Of a stretch of DNA of 64,000 nucleotides, positions 7,637 to 15,631 are shown piece after piece. The notes beneath the pieces were generated by a model. That model did not search any database. It was not told the DNA's origin and saw only the letters and a program-made list of their open reading frames with translations. The DNA comes from Hymenobacter sp. GOD-10R (GTDB lineage Bacteria > Bacteroidota > Bacteroidia > Cytophagales > Hymenobacteraceae), in assembly GCF_035609205.1 (NCBI RefSeq), contig NZ_CP141184.1, positions 5,773,001-5,837,000 of the forward strand, given 5' to 3'. The first letter of the stretch is position 1, and the number at the start of each line of letters is the position of its first letter. Position numbers and translations under genes: made by a program.

Positions 7637-8386
7637 CTACAATAGTATGTCAGCGCTAGAGCCCAACAGCTTCTGCATCTGACGAGCATTCTCTACACCA
7701 GCCCCACCAATGCCGTTGTTGAAATACAAATAGACTTCCTTCACCTGAGGAGCAGCGCGTACCTCATCAGCTACGCGCTGCAAGAACTCGGGCGTATAGG
7801 GCGTGGTGTACAGTTCCGGCACGCCATGGAAGCGGTAGTAAAGCACCTCCGTATTGGCCACCACTTCGTCGGGCAATGGCTGCGGATGGCTCTGGCTCAC
7901 GAATGTTACATGGTAGCGAGCTAACTCGCGGTATACCTCACCTTCCCACCAGCTTGGGTGCCGAAACTCTACCACGTTTGTAAAGGCTGGGTCGAGGCTA
8001 TCGAGGATGCGCTGAAGTAGTTCGTCGGTGTAAGCAGCTTTGGGTGGCAGTTGGAACAACACTGGACCTAGCTTTTCGCGCAATCCCTCCTGCACCATGC
8101 CGTAGAAGTCGGCTAAGATCGGCTGAGCTTCCGCATTGAACTTCTTGTAATGCGTGACTTGGCGCGGCGCCTTTACCGCAAAATGGTAATCAGCTGGGCT
8201 CTTGACGTACCAATCTTCAAACACTTTCAACTCCGGCATGCGGTAGAAAGTAACATTCACCTCCAGCGTGTTGAAGTGCTGGGTGTAGTACTCAAACCAC
8301 TTGCGCGGGGGCAAGCCTTCTGGGTACAGGATGCCTTTCCAGTCGCGATAAGAAAAGCCAGAGCAGCCGATATAGTAGGTGGGCAT
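7637..8386 (-). CDS. DUF72 domain protein (YecE-like)
   Basis: A 249-residue DUF72-family protein, a TIM-barrel-like fold of unknown activity. The opening YYIGCSGFSYRDWKG, the internal TLEVNVTFYRMP, FAVKAPRQVTH, VLFQLPP and VVEFRHPSWW are all typical of the family and full length is present. It is cytoplasmic, with no signal. It converges with the small membrane peptide and is followed upstream, after about 85 bases, by the end of a beta-barrel gene in the same direction. Some reports tie the family to nucleic-acid or tRNA-like substrates, but no reaction is established. Confidence 0.92.
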   Translation of the reverse strand: MPTYYIGCSGFSYRDWKGILYPEGLPPRKWFEYYTQHFNTLEVNVTFYRMPELKVFEDWYVKSPADYHFAVKAPRQVTHYKKFNAEAQPILADFYGMVQEGLREKLGPVLFQLPPKAAYTDELLQRILDSLDPAFTNVVEFRHPSWWEGEVYRELARYHVTFVSQSHPQPLPDEVVANTEVLYYRFHGVPELYTTPYTPEFLQRVADEVRAAPQVKEVYLYFNNGIGGAGVENARQMQKLLGSSADILL

Positions 8387-8472
8387 AGCAGGAGTGCGCA
8401 GCAGTATGATGTACGGTTTCTACGCGTCTAGCTTCCCTTCTGATCTAAGCGGAAAAGAATCTGCTAGCTTCC

Positions 8473-9192
8473 TTAAAACCGAATAGCCGTTGCGACCTGC
8501 ACCATTTGGTGCTTAAATTCTTGTACATCCGACCGTTGCCCGATACCAATGTGGTTTAAACCCTGCATGTACCGAGCTTGCAGGCTGAAGCCGTTGGTGA
8601 TATAAAACTCCAGCCCAGCCGTAGCACCAAAGCTGCGCTCCTCGGTATCGTGCGTGATGGTTGTGGTCGTACCATTGGTGCGCTCTTTTGCCTGGAGAAG
8701 CAAGTCAAACTGGGGCCCAACTACGAAAGCTAGCTTTGATAGTGGCTTGTACTGCAAAAGCAGAGGCAACGACAGATAACGCAATTGGTACGTGGTGCCC
8801 GTACTTTTCTCGGCGCCACCCATTTGCGAAAACAGGTACTCCTGCTGAAGAAACAGGTTTTTGCGCAGCGGAATCTGCCAAAAGAAACCCGCCATTACGC
8901 CCGCCTTCCAAGTCGTTTCGACAGATACTACTGGTTTTGGAAAGCCTTGGTTGAAATTCGTATTGGTGATGTTCGCGCCTAGTCTGGCGCCAAATCGCAC
9001 GGCTGCTTTCTCCCCTGGTGGTTCATCGGCAACAAATTGCTTAACACGCTGAGCACTCTCTGTTTCAGGCATAGCTTGTAGCATCTGGGGTGGTTGGGCC
9101 ACGACGAAAAACGGCCAACTGAGAAAGATAAAACTTAGTTTAAGCTTCGTTTTACTTACAGAGCTTCCACCAAAACGTAGCGCATTTTTCAT
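8473..9192 (-). CDS. Outer-membrane beta-barrel (porin-like) protein
   Basis: This 239-residue protein has an N-terminal signal (KLKLSFIFLSWPFFVVAQ) and alternating hydrophobic and polar strands. Typical motifs for small Bacteroidota barrels are ARLGANITNTNF, GVMAGFFWQIPLRKNLFLQQEYLFSQMG and a final strand ending in aromatic Phe (AIRF). I choose the start at 9192, because upstream ATGs at 9225 and 9282 put the signal sequence far from the N-terminus. It diverges from the prolyl oligopeptidase gene over about 175 bases. The PorT/outer-membrane barrel class is likely; the transported or bound partner is unknown. Confidence 0.8.
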   Translation of the reverse strand: MKNALRFGGSSVSKTKLKLSFIFLSWPFFVVAQPPQMLQAMPETESAQRVKQFVADEPPGEKAAVRFGARLGANITNTNFNQGFPKPVVSVETTWKAGVMAGFFWQIPLRKNLFLQQEYLFSQMGGAEKSTGTTYQLRYLSLPLLLQYKPLSKLAFVVGPQFDLLLQAKERTNGTTTTITHDTEERSFGATAGLEFYITNGFSLQARYMQGLNHIGIGQRSDVQEFKHQMVQVATAIRF

Positions 9193-9366
9193 TACTTCAA
9201 ACCTAGGTTGTGTATATACAGCCATGCAGGGGCGTTGTGGGTAAAGATAGTGTATATTAAATACATACGATATTATTCTCAACTAACCCGCTTCCTGCTA
9301 CGGCCTGCCGCGTGCAACTCCGCGGCTCTACCCCAGACTTTAGCTACAACTACTTCTTCCAAGCAC

Positions 9367-11502
9367 ATGAAAAAACGCTTTATTGCCCTTGCTGCGCTGT
9401 CGTTAAGCAGCCAAGCGTATGCCCAATACACCCAAACGGCCATCAAGACGCTGCCTTACCCGCAAGCCAAGAAGGTAGACACCGTCAACACGTACTTCGG
9501 CACGAAGGTACCCGACCCCTACCGCTGGCTCGAGAACGACCAGGCCGCCGACACCAAAGCGTGGGTGCAGGCCGAAAACAAAGTCACCCAGGGCTACCTA
9601 GCTCAAATTCCGTATCGTGACGCCATTCGCAAGCGTCTCGAAACGCTGTGGAACTACGAGAAGTTTGGGGCTCCTTTCAAAGAGGGCAAGTACACCTACT
9701 TCACCAAGAATACGGGCTTACAAAGCCAATCAGCGGTATATCGCCAAGTGGGCAATGGCGCACCGGAGCTGTTTCTTGACCCTAATACGTTCTCGAAAGA
9801 CGGCACCACCTCCCTGGCCGGCATCGACTTCACCAAGGATGGCAGCATGGCCGCGTACCTGATTTCGGAAGGCGGCTCCGACTGGCGCAAAGTGATTGTG
9901 CTGAAAGCGGCTGATAAAGCAATAGTCGGCGACACGCTTACCGACGTGAAGTTCTCGGGCATTGCCTGGAAAGGTAACGACGGCTTCTACTACAGCAGCT
10001 ACGACAAGCCCAAAGTAGGCAGCCAACTAGCCGGCATGACGCAACACCACAAGCTTTATTACCATAAGCTAGGTACGCCGCAAAGCACTGATAAGTTGAT
10101 CTTCGGCGGCGAGCAAACGCCTCGGCGTTATATTAATGCTAGCCTCACGGAAGACCAGCGCTTCTTGGTTATCACGGCCGCTAACACCACAACCGGCAAC
10201 GAGTTGTACGTGCAAGACCTAAGCAAGCCGGGTAGCGCCATCACGCAGGTCGTAGATAATTTCGAGAGCGAAGCCGACGTAATTGACAATGTGGGTAGCA
10301 AGCTCTACATCTTCACCAACCTGCAAGCGCCTAATTTCCGCGTGGTGACCGTAGACGCAGCCAACCCTAAGCCTGCTAACTGGAAAGATTTGATTCCGGA
10401 GACGAAGAATGTGCTGAGCGTGTCGACAGTGGGCGGAAAAATCTTTGCCAAGTACCTGAAAGACGCTACCTCTTTGGTAGAGCAGTACGACATGACGGGC
10501 AAAAAGGAACGCACCATTCAGCTGCCTTCTGTCGGCTCGGCGAGCGGCTTCGGTGGCAAGAAAGAGGAGAAGGAGACGTACTACACGTTCACGTCGTACA
10601 TCTACCCGCCCACCATCTTCAAGTACGACCTAGCTACTGGCAAGTCGACGGTATTCAAGAAGCCCACCGTGCAGTTCGACCCCACTAAGTTTGAGTCGAA
10701 GCAAGTATTCTACACTTCGAAGGACGGCACCAAGGTTCCGATGATCATCACCTACAAGAAAGGGGTGGCGATGAACGGCAAGAACCCCACGCTGCTCTAC
10801 GCCTATGGTGGCTTCGGTGTGAGCGTGACGCCTAGCTTCAGCACCTCCAATATTGTGCTACTAGAAAACGGTGGCATCTACGCGGTACCCAACTTGCGTG
10901 GCGGCGGCGAATACGGCGAAAATTGGCACCTAGCTGGCACCAAGCTCAAGAAGCAAAATGTATTCGACGACTACATTGCCGCCGCTGAGTACTTGGTGAA
11001 AAACAACTACACCTCTAAGGACTACCTAGCTATTTCGGGCGGTTCGAATGGCGGCCTGCTGGTAGGCGCCACCATGACCCAGCACCCCGAGATGTTCAAA
11101 GTAGCCTTCCCGGCCGTGGGCGTGATGGACATGCTACGCTACAACAAGTTCACGGCCGGTGCGGGCTGGGCCTACGACTACGGCACCGCCGAGGACTCGA
11201 AGGAGATGTTTGAGTATCTCTACAAGTATTCGCCTTACCATGCCATCAAGCCAGCCTCCTACCCTGCCACGCTCGTTACCACCGCCGACCACGACGACCG
11301 GGTAGTACCCGCGCACTCCTTCAAGTTCGGTCAGCGTTTACAAGAAAGCCAACAAGGCACTGCACCTATTCTAATTCGCATCGAAACCAAAGCCGGCCAC
11401 GGCGCAGGTCGCTCTACCGCCCAGGTTATCAGCGAACAGACCGACAAGTGGGCCTTCATGTTCCACAATATGGGCGTGAAGTACCCAGCCGCCACTAATT
11501 AA
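9367..11502 (+). CDS. Prolyl oligopeptidase, S9A family, exported
   Basis: A 711-residue serine peptidase that cleaves short peptides after proline. A signal peptide (FIALAALSLSSQAYAQ) sends it to the periplasm or outside. Residues about 30-80 form the N-terminal part (VPDPYRWLEND is a family marker), then a seven-bladed propeller, then an alpha/beta-hydrolase domain. The catalytic serine is in GGSNGG (Ser560), the aspartate in DHDDRVVP (about 642), and the histidine in KAGHGAG (His678), so the triad is complete. The start at 9367 puts the signal first. A strong palindromic terminator follows at once. Normal length for the family. Confidence 0.95.
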   Translation: MKKRFIALAALSLSSQAYAQYTQTAIKTLPYPQAKKVDTVNTYFGTKVPDPYRWLENDQAADTKAWVQAENKVTQGYLAQIPYRDAIRKRLETLWNYEKFGAPFKEGKYTYFTKNTGLQSQSAVYRQVGNGAPELFLDPNTFSKDGTTSLAGIDFTKDGSMAAYLISEGGSDWRKVIVLKAADKAIVGDTLTDVKFSGIAWKGNDGFYYSSYDKPKVGSQLAGMTQHHKLYYHKLGTPQSTDKLIFGGEQTPRRYINASLTEDQRFLVITAANTTTGNELYVQDLSKPGSAITQVVDNFESEADVIDNVGSKLYIFTNLQAPNFRVVTVDAANPKPANWKDLIPETKNVLSVSTVGGKIFAKYLKDATSLVEQYDMTGKKERTIQLPSVGSASGFGGKKEEKETYYTFTSYIYPPTIFKYDLATGKSTVFKKPTVQFDPTKFESKQVFYTSKDGTKVPMIITYKKGVAMNGKNPTLLYAYGGFGVSVTPSFSTSNIVLLENGGIYAVPNLRGGGEYGENWHLAGTKLKKQNVFDDYIAAAEYLVKNNYTSKDYLAISGGSNGGLLVGATMTQHPEMFKVAFPAVGVMDMLRYNKFTAGAGWAYDYGTAEDSKEMFEYLYKYSPYHAIKPASYPATLVTTADHDDRVVPAHSFKFGQRLQESQQGTAPILIRIETKAGHGAGRSTAQVISEQTDKWAFMFHNMGVKYPAATN

Positions 11503-11531
11503 ATACCGTTTTCAGTTACCATGCATGCTAC

Positions 11532-11566
11532 AACGAGCCGGCTCCTAGGAGCCGGCTCGTTTTTTT
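11532..11566 (+). terminator. Intrinsic terminator after prolyl oligopeptidase
   Basis: A perfect palindrome at 11534-11559 (11-bp stem, CTAG loop, CCTAGG centre) is followed by seven T. Confidence 0.95.
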
Positions 11567-11695
11567 GACCTCGCTGGTAGTACTTCGCTCCACACCTAAG
11601 TCGCTAACCTTGCGTTGAGCTTTAACTTTGTGTAACCAGCATCAATGCGCTGTGGTAAGATGCCACGTGTGTATGCTGACAACTATTGCTTTTTT

Positions 11696-12142
11696 ATGTT
11701 TCGCTCCTCGCCTGTCCGCAAAGCCCGTCGTCAGTTCGTTCATCGTCGCCTGCGGTTGCGGTTGCGCATGTTTGCTCTGGTTTTCACGCTGATGCTGTCC
11801 ATCGTGATGTACGACTTAATAAAGCTTGACACGCAGGTTCCGCCCGCCATTGGCGCTGCCATGGGTGGCTTTGTGGTTGGAATGCTATTAGCGCGCATTG
11901 CCAACATAAGATGGCACGAAGAAGCTAGCCAAGTAGTGGCTAAAATGGACAAGTTGGGCATCGTGGTCTTGGTGTGCTACGTAGCTTTTGCCTTTTCCCG
12001 GCGCTGGATCTTCGGCCATTGGTTTGCGGGTACGGAGTTGTCGGTGGTAGCCATGAGCTTTACGGCGGGCGTGATGCTAGCACGACTGCTATTTATGCGG
12101 CGCGAAATCATTCGCATTTTAAAAAGCCAGGAAAAGTACTAA
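11696..12142 (+). CDS. Hypothetical four-helix membrane protein
   Basis: A 148-residue protein with a very basic N-terminus (RKARRQFVHRRLRLRLR) and four likely membrane helices. They lie near residues 25-41, 50-66 (a glycine-rich helix, AIGAAMGGFVVGMLLA), 85-101 and 113-131. It ends in a short basic cytoplasmic tail. I prefer the ATG at 11696; one 51 bases earlier is possible. It stands alone between two terminator-bounded genes. I do not recognise the family and assign no function. Confidence 0.65.
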   Translation: MFRSSPVRKARRQFVHRRLRLRLRMFALVFTLMLSIVMYDLIKLDTQVPPAIGAAMGGFVVGMLLARIANIRWHEEASQVVAKMDKLGIVVLVCYVAFAFSRRWIFGHWFAGTELSVVAMSFTAGVMLARLLFMRREIIRILKSQEKY

Positions 12143-12392
12143 ACAGCATAGCTAGCTGTGTGTAAAACGCCGCTTAAATTCAATTCAACCACGAACAGCT
12201 ATATAGCATCTTATTATATTGAATTTCAAGTATTAAATTATCTGTATTTTCTTTCCATAACTGGCCCAAAGAGGTAATAGAACCAACAAACTTTGCTCTT
12301 CATACAAAATTCATAAATCTGCTAAATCCAGTTGATACCTCAGCGTCGTAGCTCCTGTGTAACTAAGTTTTTTCACATTAAAACAATATTAA

Positions 12393-13898
12393 ATGAAAAA
12401 CCTTTTCAGCTTACGGAAGCTAGCTTTTGTGGGGGCACTGTTCTTTGCTCTAACTAGCTGCGACGATGACGGTGAATTTCCAGGCTACAATGGCACGCTT
12501 GATGTACCCTTTTATGCGCTAGAAGACGGCGTGCGCCTCACAGCCTTTTCCGCTGGCAATCCGCAGACTCCCGCCAGCGCGGCTCCCATCACAGGTTTGC
12601 AAACCGGCGAAACCATCCTTGGCATCGACTTCCGCCCGGCAACGGGCCAGTTATATGGCCTAGGTAGCACCAGCCGCCTGTACGTTATCAATCCGGCCAC
12701 AGGCGCAGCACGCCAAATTGGTGCGGGCCCCTTCACACCGGCCCTAAGCGGTTCCATCGCCGGCTTCGATTTCAACCCTACCGTTGACCGAATCCGCTTG
12801 GTGACCAGCAATGGTCAGAACCTACGCTTGAACCCAGAGACTGGTACCGTAGCTGCCACCGATGGCAACATCAACGGCGCCGCCGGAGCTAGCATTGCGG
12901 CCGTGGCTTACACCGGTAACACTGCGGGTGCTACTTCTACCACCCTCTACGATATTGACGTAACCTCCCAAAAGCTTTACAAGCAGCTGCCGCCCAACGA
13001 CGGTACGCTGGTAGAAGTTGGCTCTTTGAACCTTGCCATCTCCGGCGAAGGAGGCTTTGATATCGCACCCGAAACCGACAAAGCGTTAGGCCTCTTTAAA
13101 GTGGGTGGCAAAGCGACGCTCTTCTCCGTTGATCTAGCTACAGGCAAGGCTACCGTTGTTACGGTGTACAACAAGTCGTACACCGGCATTGCTATTCCGA
13201 CGCAGCCAGTGGCCTACGCGGTTAATGCTAGCAATAGCCTCCTGATTTTCAACCCTGACAAACCGACCACCAGCATTGCCAAGCCCATTACGGGTCTAGC
13301 TAATGGTGAGTCGATTGTGGGCATTGACTTCCGACCTGTAAATGGCCAGCTGTATGCAGTAAGCAGCAATAGCCGGGTACTGACCCTGAATACCTCGTCA
13401 GGAGCCGCCGCCGTGGTGGCAACTCTAAGCACTCCGCTCGTAGGCAATTCCTTCGGTGTCGATTTCAACCCGACCGTTGACCGCATCCGCATCGTGAGCA
13501 ACACCGGTCAGAACCTACGCGTGAACCCCGCCGATGGTGTGGCGATTGTGGACGGCGCCCTAAACCCCGGCACACCTGCCGTAACCGGTGCGGCCTACAC
13601 CAACAACTTCGCCGGCGCTACTACCACGATGCTGTATGACATCGACGTGAACACAGACAAACTCTACCTCCAGAACCCGCCAAACAACGGCACGCTAGTA
13701 GAGGTAGGCAGCCTAGGAGTGAACGTGGAAGCCGCTAACGGCTTCGACATCGGCGGCACCAGCAACACGCCCTACGCCCTGCTCACCTCGGGTGGCAGCA
13801 CTAAGCTCTACCGCATCAATCCGAACACCGGTGCCGCCACGGCCACCGGCGACTTCAACGGCTCGGCCACTGGCTTCGCACTGGGCCTAGGTTTCTAA
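12393..13898 (+). CDS. Lipoprotein with two DUF4394 repeats
   Basis: A 501-residue exported lipoprotein (signal ending LTSCD, Cys about 23). Two copies of the DUF4394 domain lie at roughly residues 40-265 and 275-500. Each has GETILGIDFRP / GESIVGIDFRP, GQLYGL / GQLYAV, DFNPTVDRIR, NGQNLR / TGQNLR, a TLYDIDV / MLYDIDV strand and PPNDGTLVEVGSL / PPNNGTLVEVGSL. The duplication is internal and in frame. The repeats look like propeller blades. About 250 bases of AT-rich sequence precede it, and a clear terminator follows. The family has no known activity; surface or periplasmic location is inferred from the lipobox. Confidence 0.9.
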   Translation: MKNLFSLRKLAFVGALFFALTSCDDDGEFPGYNGTLDVPFYALEDGVRLTAFSAGNPQTPASAAPITGLQTGETILGIDFRPATGQLYGLGSTSRLYVINPATGAARQIGAGPFTPALSGSIAGFDFNPTVDRIRLVTSNGQNLRLNPETGTVAATDGNINGAAGASIAAVAYTGNTAGATSTTLYDIDVTSQKLYKQLPPNDGTLVEVGSLNLAISGEGGFDIAPETDKALGLFKVGGKATLFSVDLATGKATVVTVYNKSYTGIAIPTQPVAYAVNASNSLLIFNPDKPTTSIAKPITGLANGESIVGIDFRPVNGQLYAVSSNSRVLTLNTSSGAAAVVATLSTPLVGNSFGVDFNPTVDRIRIVSNTGQNLRVNPADGVAIVDGALNPGTPAVTGAAYTNNFAGATTTMLYDIDVNTDKLYLQNPPNNGTLVEVGSLGVNVEAANGFDIGGTSNTPYALLTSGGSTKLYRINPNTGAATATGDFNGSATGFALGLGF

Positions 13899-13923
13899 TT
13901 AATACGCAGCCGCATACAACACG

Positions 13924-13957
13924 AAAGCGCCGTAGCTACTTAGCTGCGGCGCTTTTT
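13924..13957 (+). terminator. Terminator after the DUF4394 gene
   Basis: Stem arms AAGCGCCG and CGGCGCTT with an inner AGCT pairing, followed by a T-run. It lies between convergent genes and could serve the leftward gene as well. Confidence 0.85.
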
Positions 13958-14003
13958 CATGTACTGCACTTAGGGTTTTACCGAGAGCTGGCTACTGTTG
14001 AAT

Positions 14004-14438
14004 CTAGGCTTCCACCGGTAGCTCCGTGGTAATAGCAATACGGTTCCAGGCGTTAATGACCACAATGGCCATGATGGCCTGCGCCAGCGTGTGCTCATCA
14101 AACAGCGCAGCTGCTTGCTGATAGGTAGCATCCGACACATGGGCCTGACCAATAAGGGTCACCTCTTCTGTGAGAGCTAGCAATGCTCGTTCTTCGGGCG
14201 TAAACAAAGTAGTTTCGCGCCAGGCCGAGAGCAGGTACAAGCGCTGCTCAGTTTCGCCAATTTTGCGAGCGTCGCGCGCGTGCATGTTGAGGCAAAAGGC
14301 GCAACCATTGATCTGGGAAGCCCGCATTTTGATGAGCTCTTTCTGAATGGCGGTGAGCTTGCTCGTACTCAGGTATTTCTCCAGAGCAAACATGGCTTTG
14401 TAGGCCTCCGGCTCGATTTGCTGCATGTTGAGTCGCAT
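14004..14438 (-). CDS. AhpD-like carboxymuconolactone decarboxylase family protein
   Basis: A 144-residue all-helical protein of the CMD/AhpD family. The redox motif CAFCLNMH (CxxC followed by His, about residues 52-59) is present within the usual RASQINGCAFCLNMHARDARK stretch. AhpD-type members give alkylhydroperoxidase or related disulfide chemistry; short members of this group are often annotated only by fold. It follows a Crp/Fnr-like regulator gene in the same direction across about 90 bases, an arrangement in which the regulator often controls the enzyme. Cytoplasmic. The substrate is not known. Confidence 0.9.
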   Translation of the reverse strand: MRLNMQQIEPEAYKAMFALEKYLSTSKLTAIQKELIKMRASQINGCAFCLNMHARDARKIGETEQRLYLLSAWRETTLFTPEERALLALTEEVTLIGQAHVSDATYQQAAALFDEHTLAQAIMAIVVINAWNRIAITTELPVEA

Positions 14439-14526
14439 AGTCGTGGTATTTTTAGGGTTGATGATGCGACAAAGTTCCGCCCCGCCAAGCAGGAAAAACT
14501 TAATCTAGTTCAAGAAAGAAGCAGAC

Positions 14527-15111
14527 CTAGGTATGCCCCACTTTCGCCCGGATCTTACTCAGAAACTCGGGCGTGAAGTTCAGATAAGAAGCTAGCATAT
14601 ACTGCGGCACGCGCTGTACAAACCCAGGAAACGCATTGTTGAAGTGGTGATACCTAGCCTCTCCCGACAAACTGAACAAGAACTTGATCCGAAACAGCGC
14701 GGCGGCCGCCGACTTCTGAAGAATGATGCGAAAGTACCGCTCTAGCTTCGGCACTTGGCTGAATACTTCTTCTTGCACGCGCTTCTCAAACACAACCACT
14801 TCCGTGTTTTCGACGGCCTGAATAAAGAACTGAGAAGGCGCGTGATTGTCGAGGCTGGCGTAGTCGGTGAGCCACCAATTTTCGATGCCAAACTGAATGG
14901 TTTGCTCACCGCCCTTTTCGTTCAGCAGATACGTGCGCAGGCAGCCCCGCAGCACAAAGTAATTGGCTAGGCACACCTGACCTTCTGTTACTACATACTC
15001 TTTGCGAGCGACAGTCTGCGGTTTTAGATACGAGAGCAGCGTGTTGGCCTCAGCTTCCGTCAGCGTGACGTAGCGGGCAATGTGGGCGAGCAGGGGCGCG
15101 TACATGAGCAA
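14527..15111 (-). CDS. Crp/Fnr family transcriptional regulator
   Basis: A 194-residue regulator. The N-terminal two thirds is a cyclic-nucleotide-binding beta-barrel (KEYVVTEGQVCLANYFVLRGCLRTYLL, then QTIQFGIENWWLTD), followed by the long linker helix and a short helix-turn-helix around YMLASYLNFTPEFLSKIR. This is the compact Bacteroidota form. The barrel lacks the Arg-Ser pair used for cAMP binding, so another effector or redox state may be sensed. It precedes the AhpD-like gene (88 bases) and follows the barstar-like gene, all leftward. The neighbour is its likely target, by inference. Confidence 0.88.
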   Translation of the reverse strand: MLMYAPLLAHIARYVTLTEAEANTLLSYLKPQTVARKEYVVTEGQVCLANYFVLRGCLRTYLLNEKGGEQTIQFGIENWWLTDYASLDNHAPSQFFIQAVENTEVVVFEKRVQEEVFSQVPKLERYFRIILQKSAAAALFRIKFLFSLSGEARYHHFNNAFPGFVQRVPQYMLASYLNFTPEFLSKIRAKVGHT

Positions 15112-15166
15112 GCTAGGTTTAGCAGGTAGACAACTTTGGTAAGGTACACCGCTGCACGGCTTGTCA

Positions 15167-15439
15167 TCAAGCTAGGCTCATGCGGTAAGCTGGCCGGTAC
15201 TCTTCGTAGTCCTTTATCACTTGCCGCAAGATGCCCATGTCCTTGGGGCACGTCTCCGCAAATTCCTCCCAGTTGATGAACGTCAGCTGCTGCGGCATTT
15301 GCACCACCGCCACAATGCAGTCCCAGAAGGCATCCCAACTTGCCCACCCAACTCCATACCACTCCGGAAAACCTAGCTCGCGCTTAACTAGCTCGTGAAA
15401 GGCTGGTTTGCTGCTGATGCCGCGCAGATCAATGGTCAT
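15167..15439 (-). CDS. Barstar-like ribonuclease inhibitor protein
   Basis: A 90-residue barstar-family protein. The opening TIDLRGISSKPAFHELVKRELG, then FPEWYGVGWASWDAFWDCI, matches the barstar barnase-contact region (FPxYYGxNWDALWDCL). Barstar inhibits barnase-type secreted ribonucleases. No ribonuclease gene is visible next to it, so it is an orphan, possibly an immunity relic or an antitoxin for an enzyme elsewhere. It is upstream of and parallel to the Crp/Fnr-like gene with a 55-base gap. The family call is strong; the target is unknown. Confidence 0.88.
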   Translation of the reverse strand: MTIDLRGISSKPAFHELVKRELGFPEWYGVGWASWDAFWDCIVAVVQMPQQLTFINWEEFAETCPKDMGILRQVIKDYEEYRPAYRMSLA

Positions 15440-15631
15440 AGCTTGATTGATGCAAGTGAGAATATGTACTCAACGTTCGGCCGAGCCCGGCTAGGTTTGC
15501 AATTCATGAGTTGGCCTAGCAACTCATGTAGAACCGCGCTATCTTGCTTCTGTTAGCAATAGACTCACAACGCCCGGATTATAAATCAGGCCGACCACAC
15601 AAGTATATCACTGCTTTTAAGGATCTAATCT

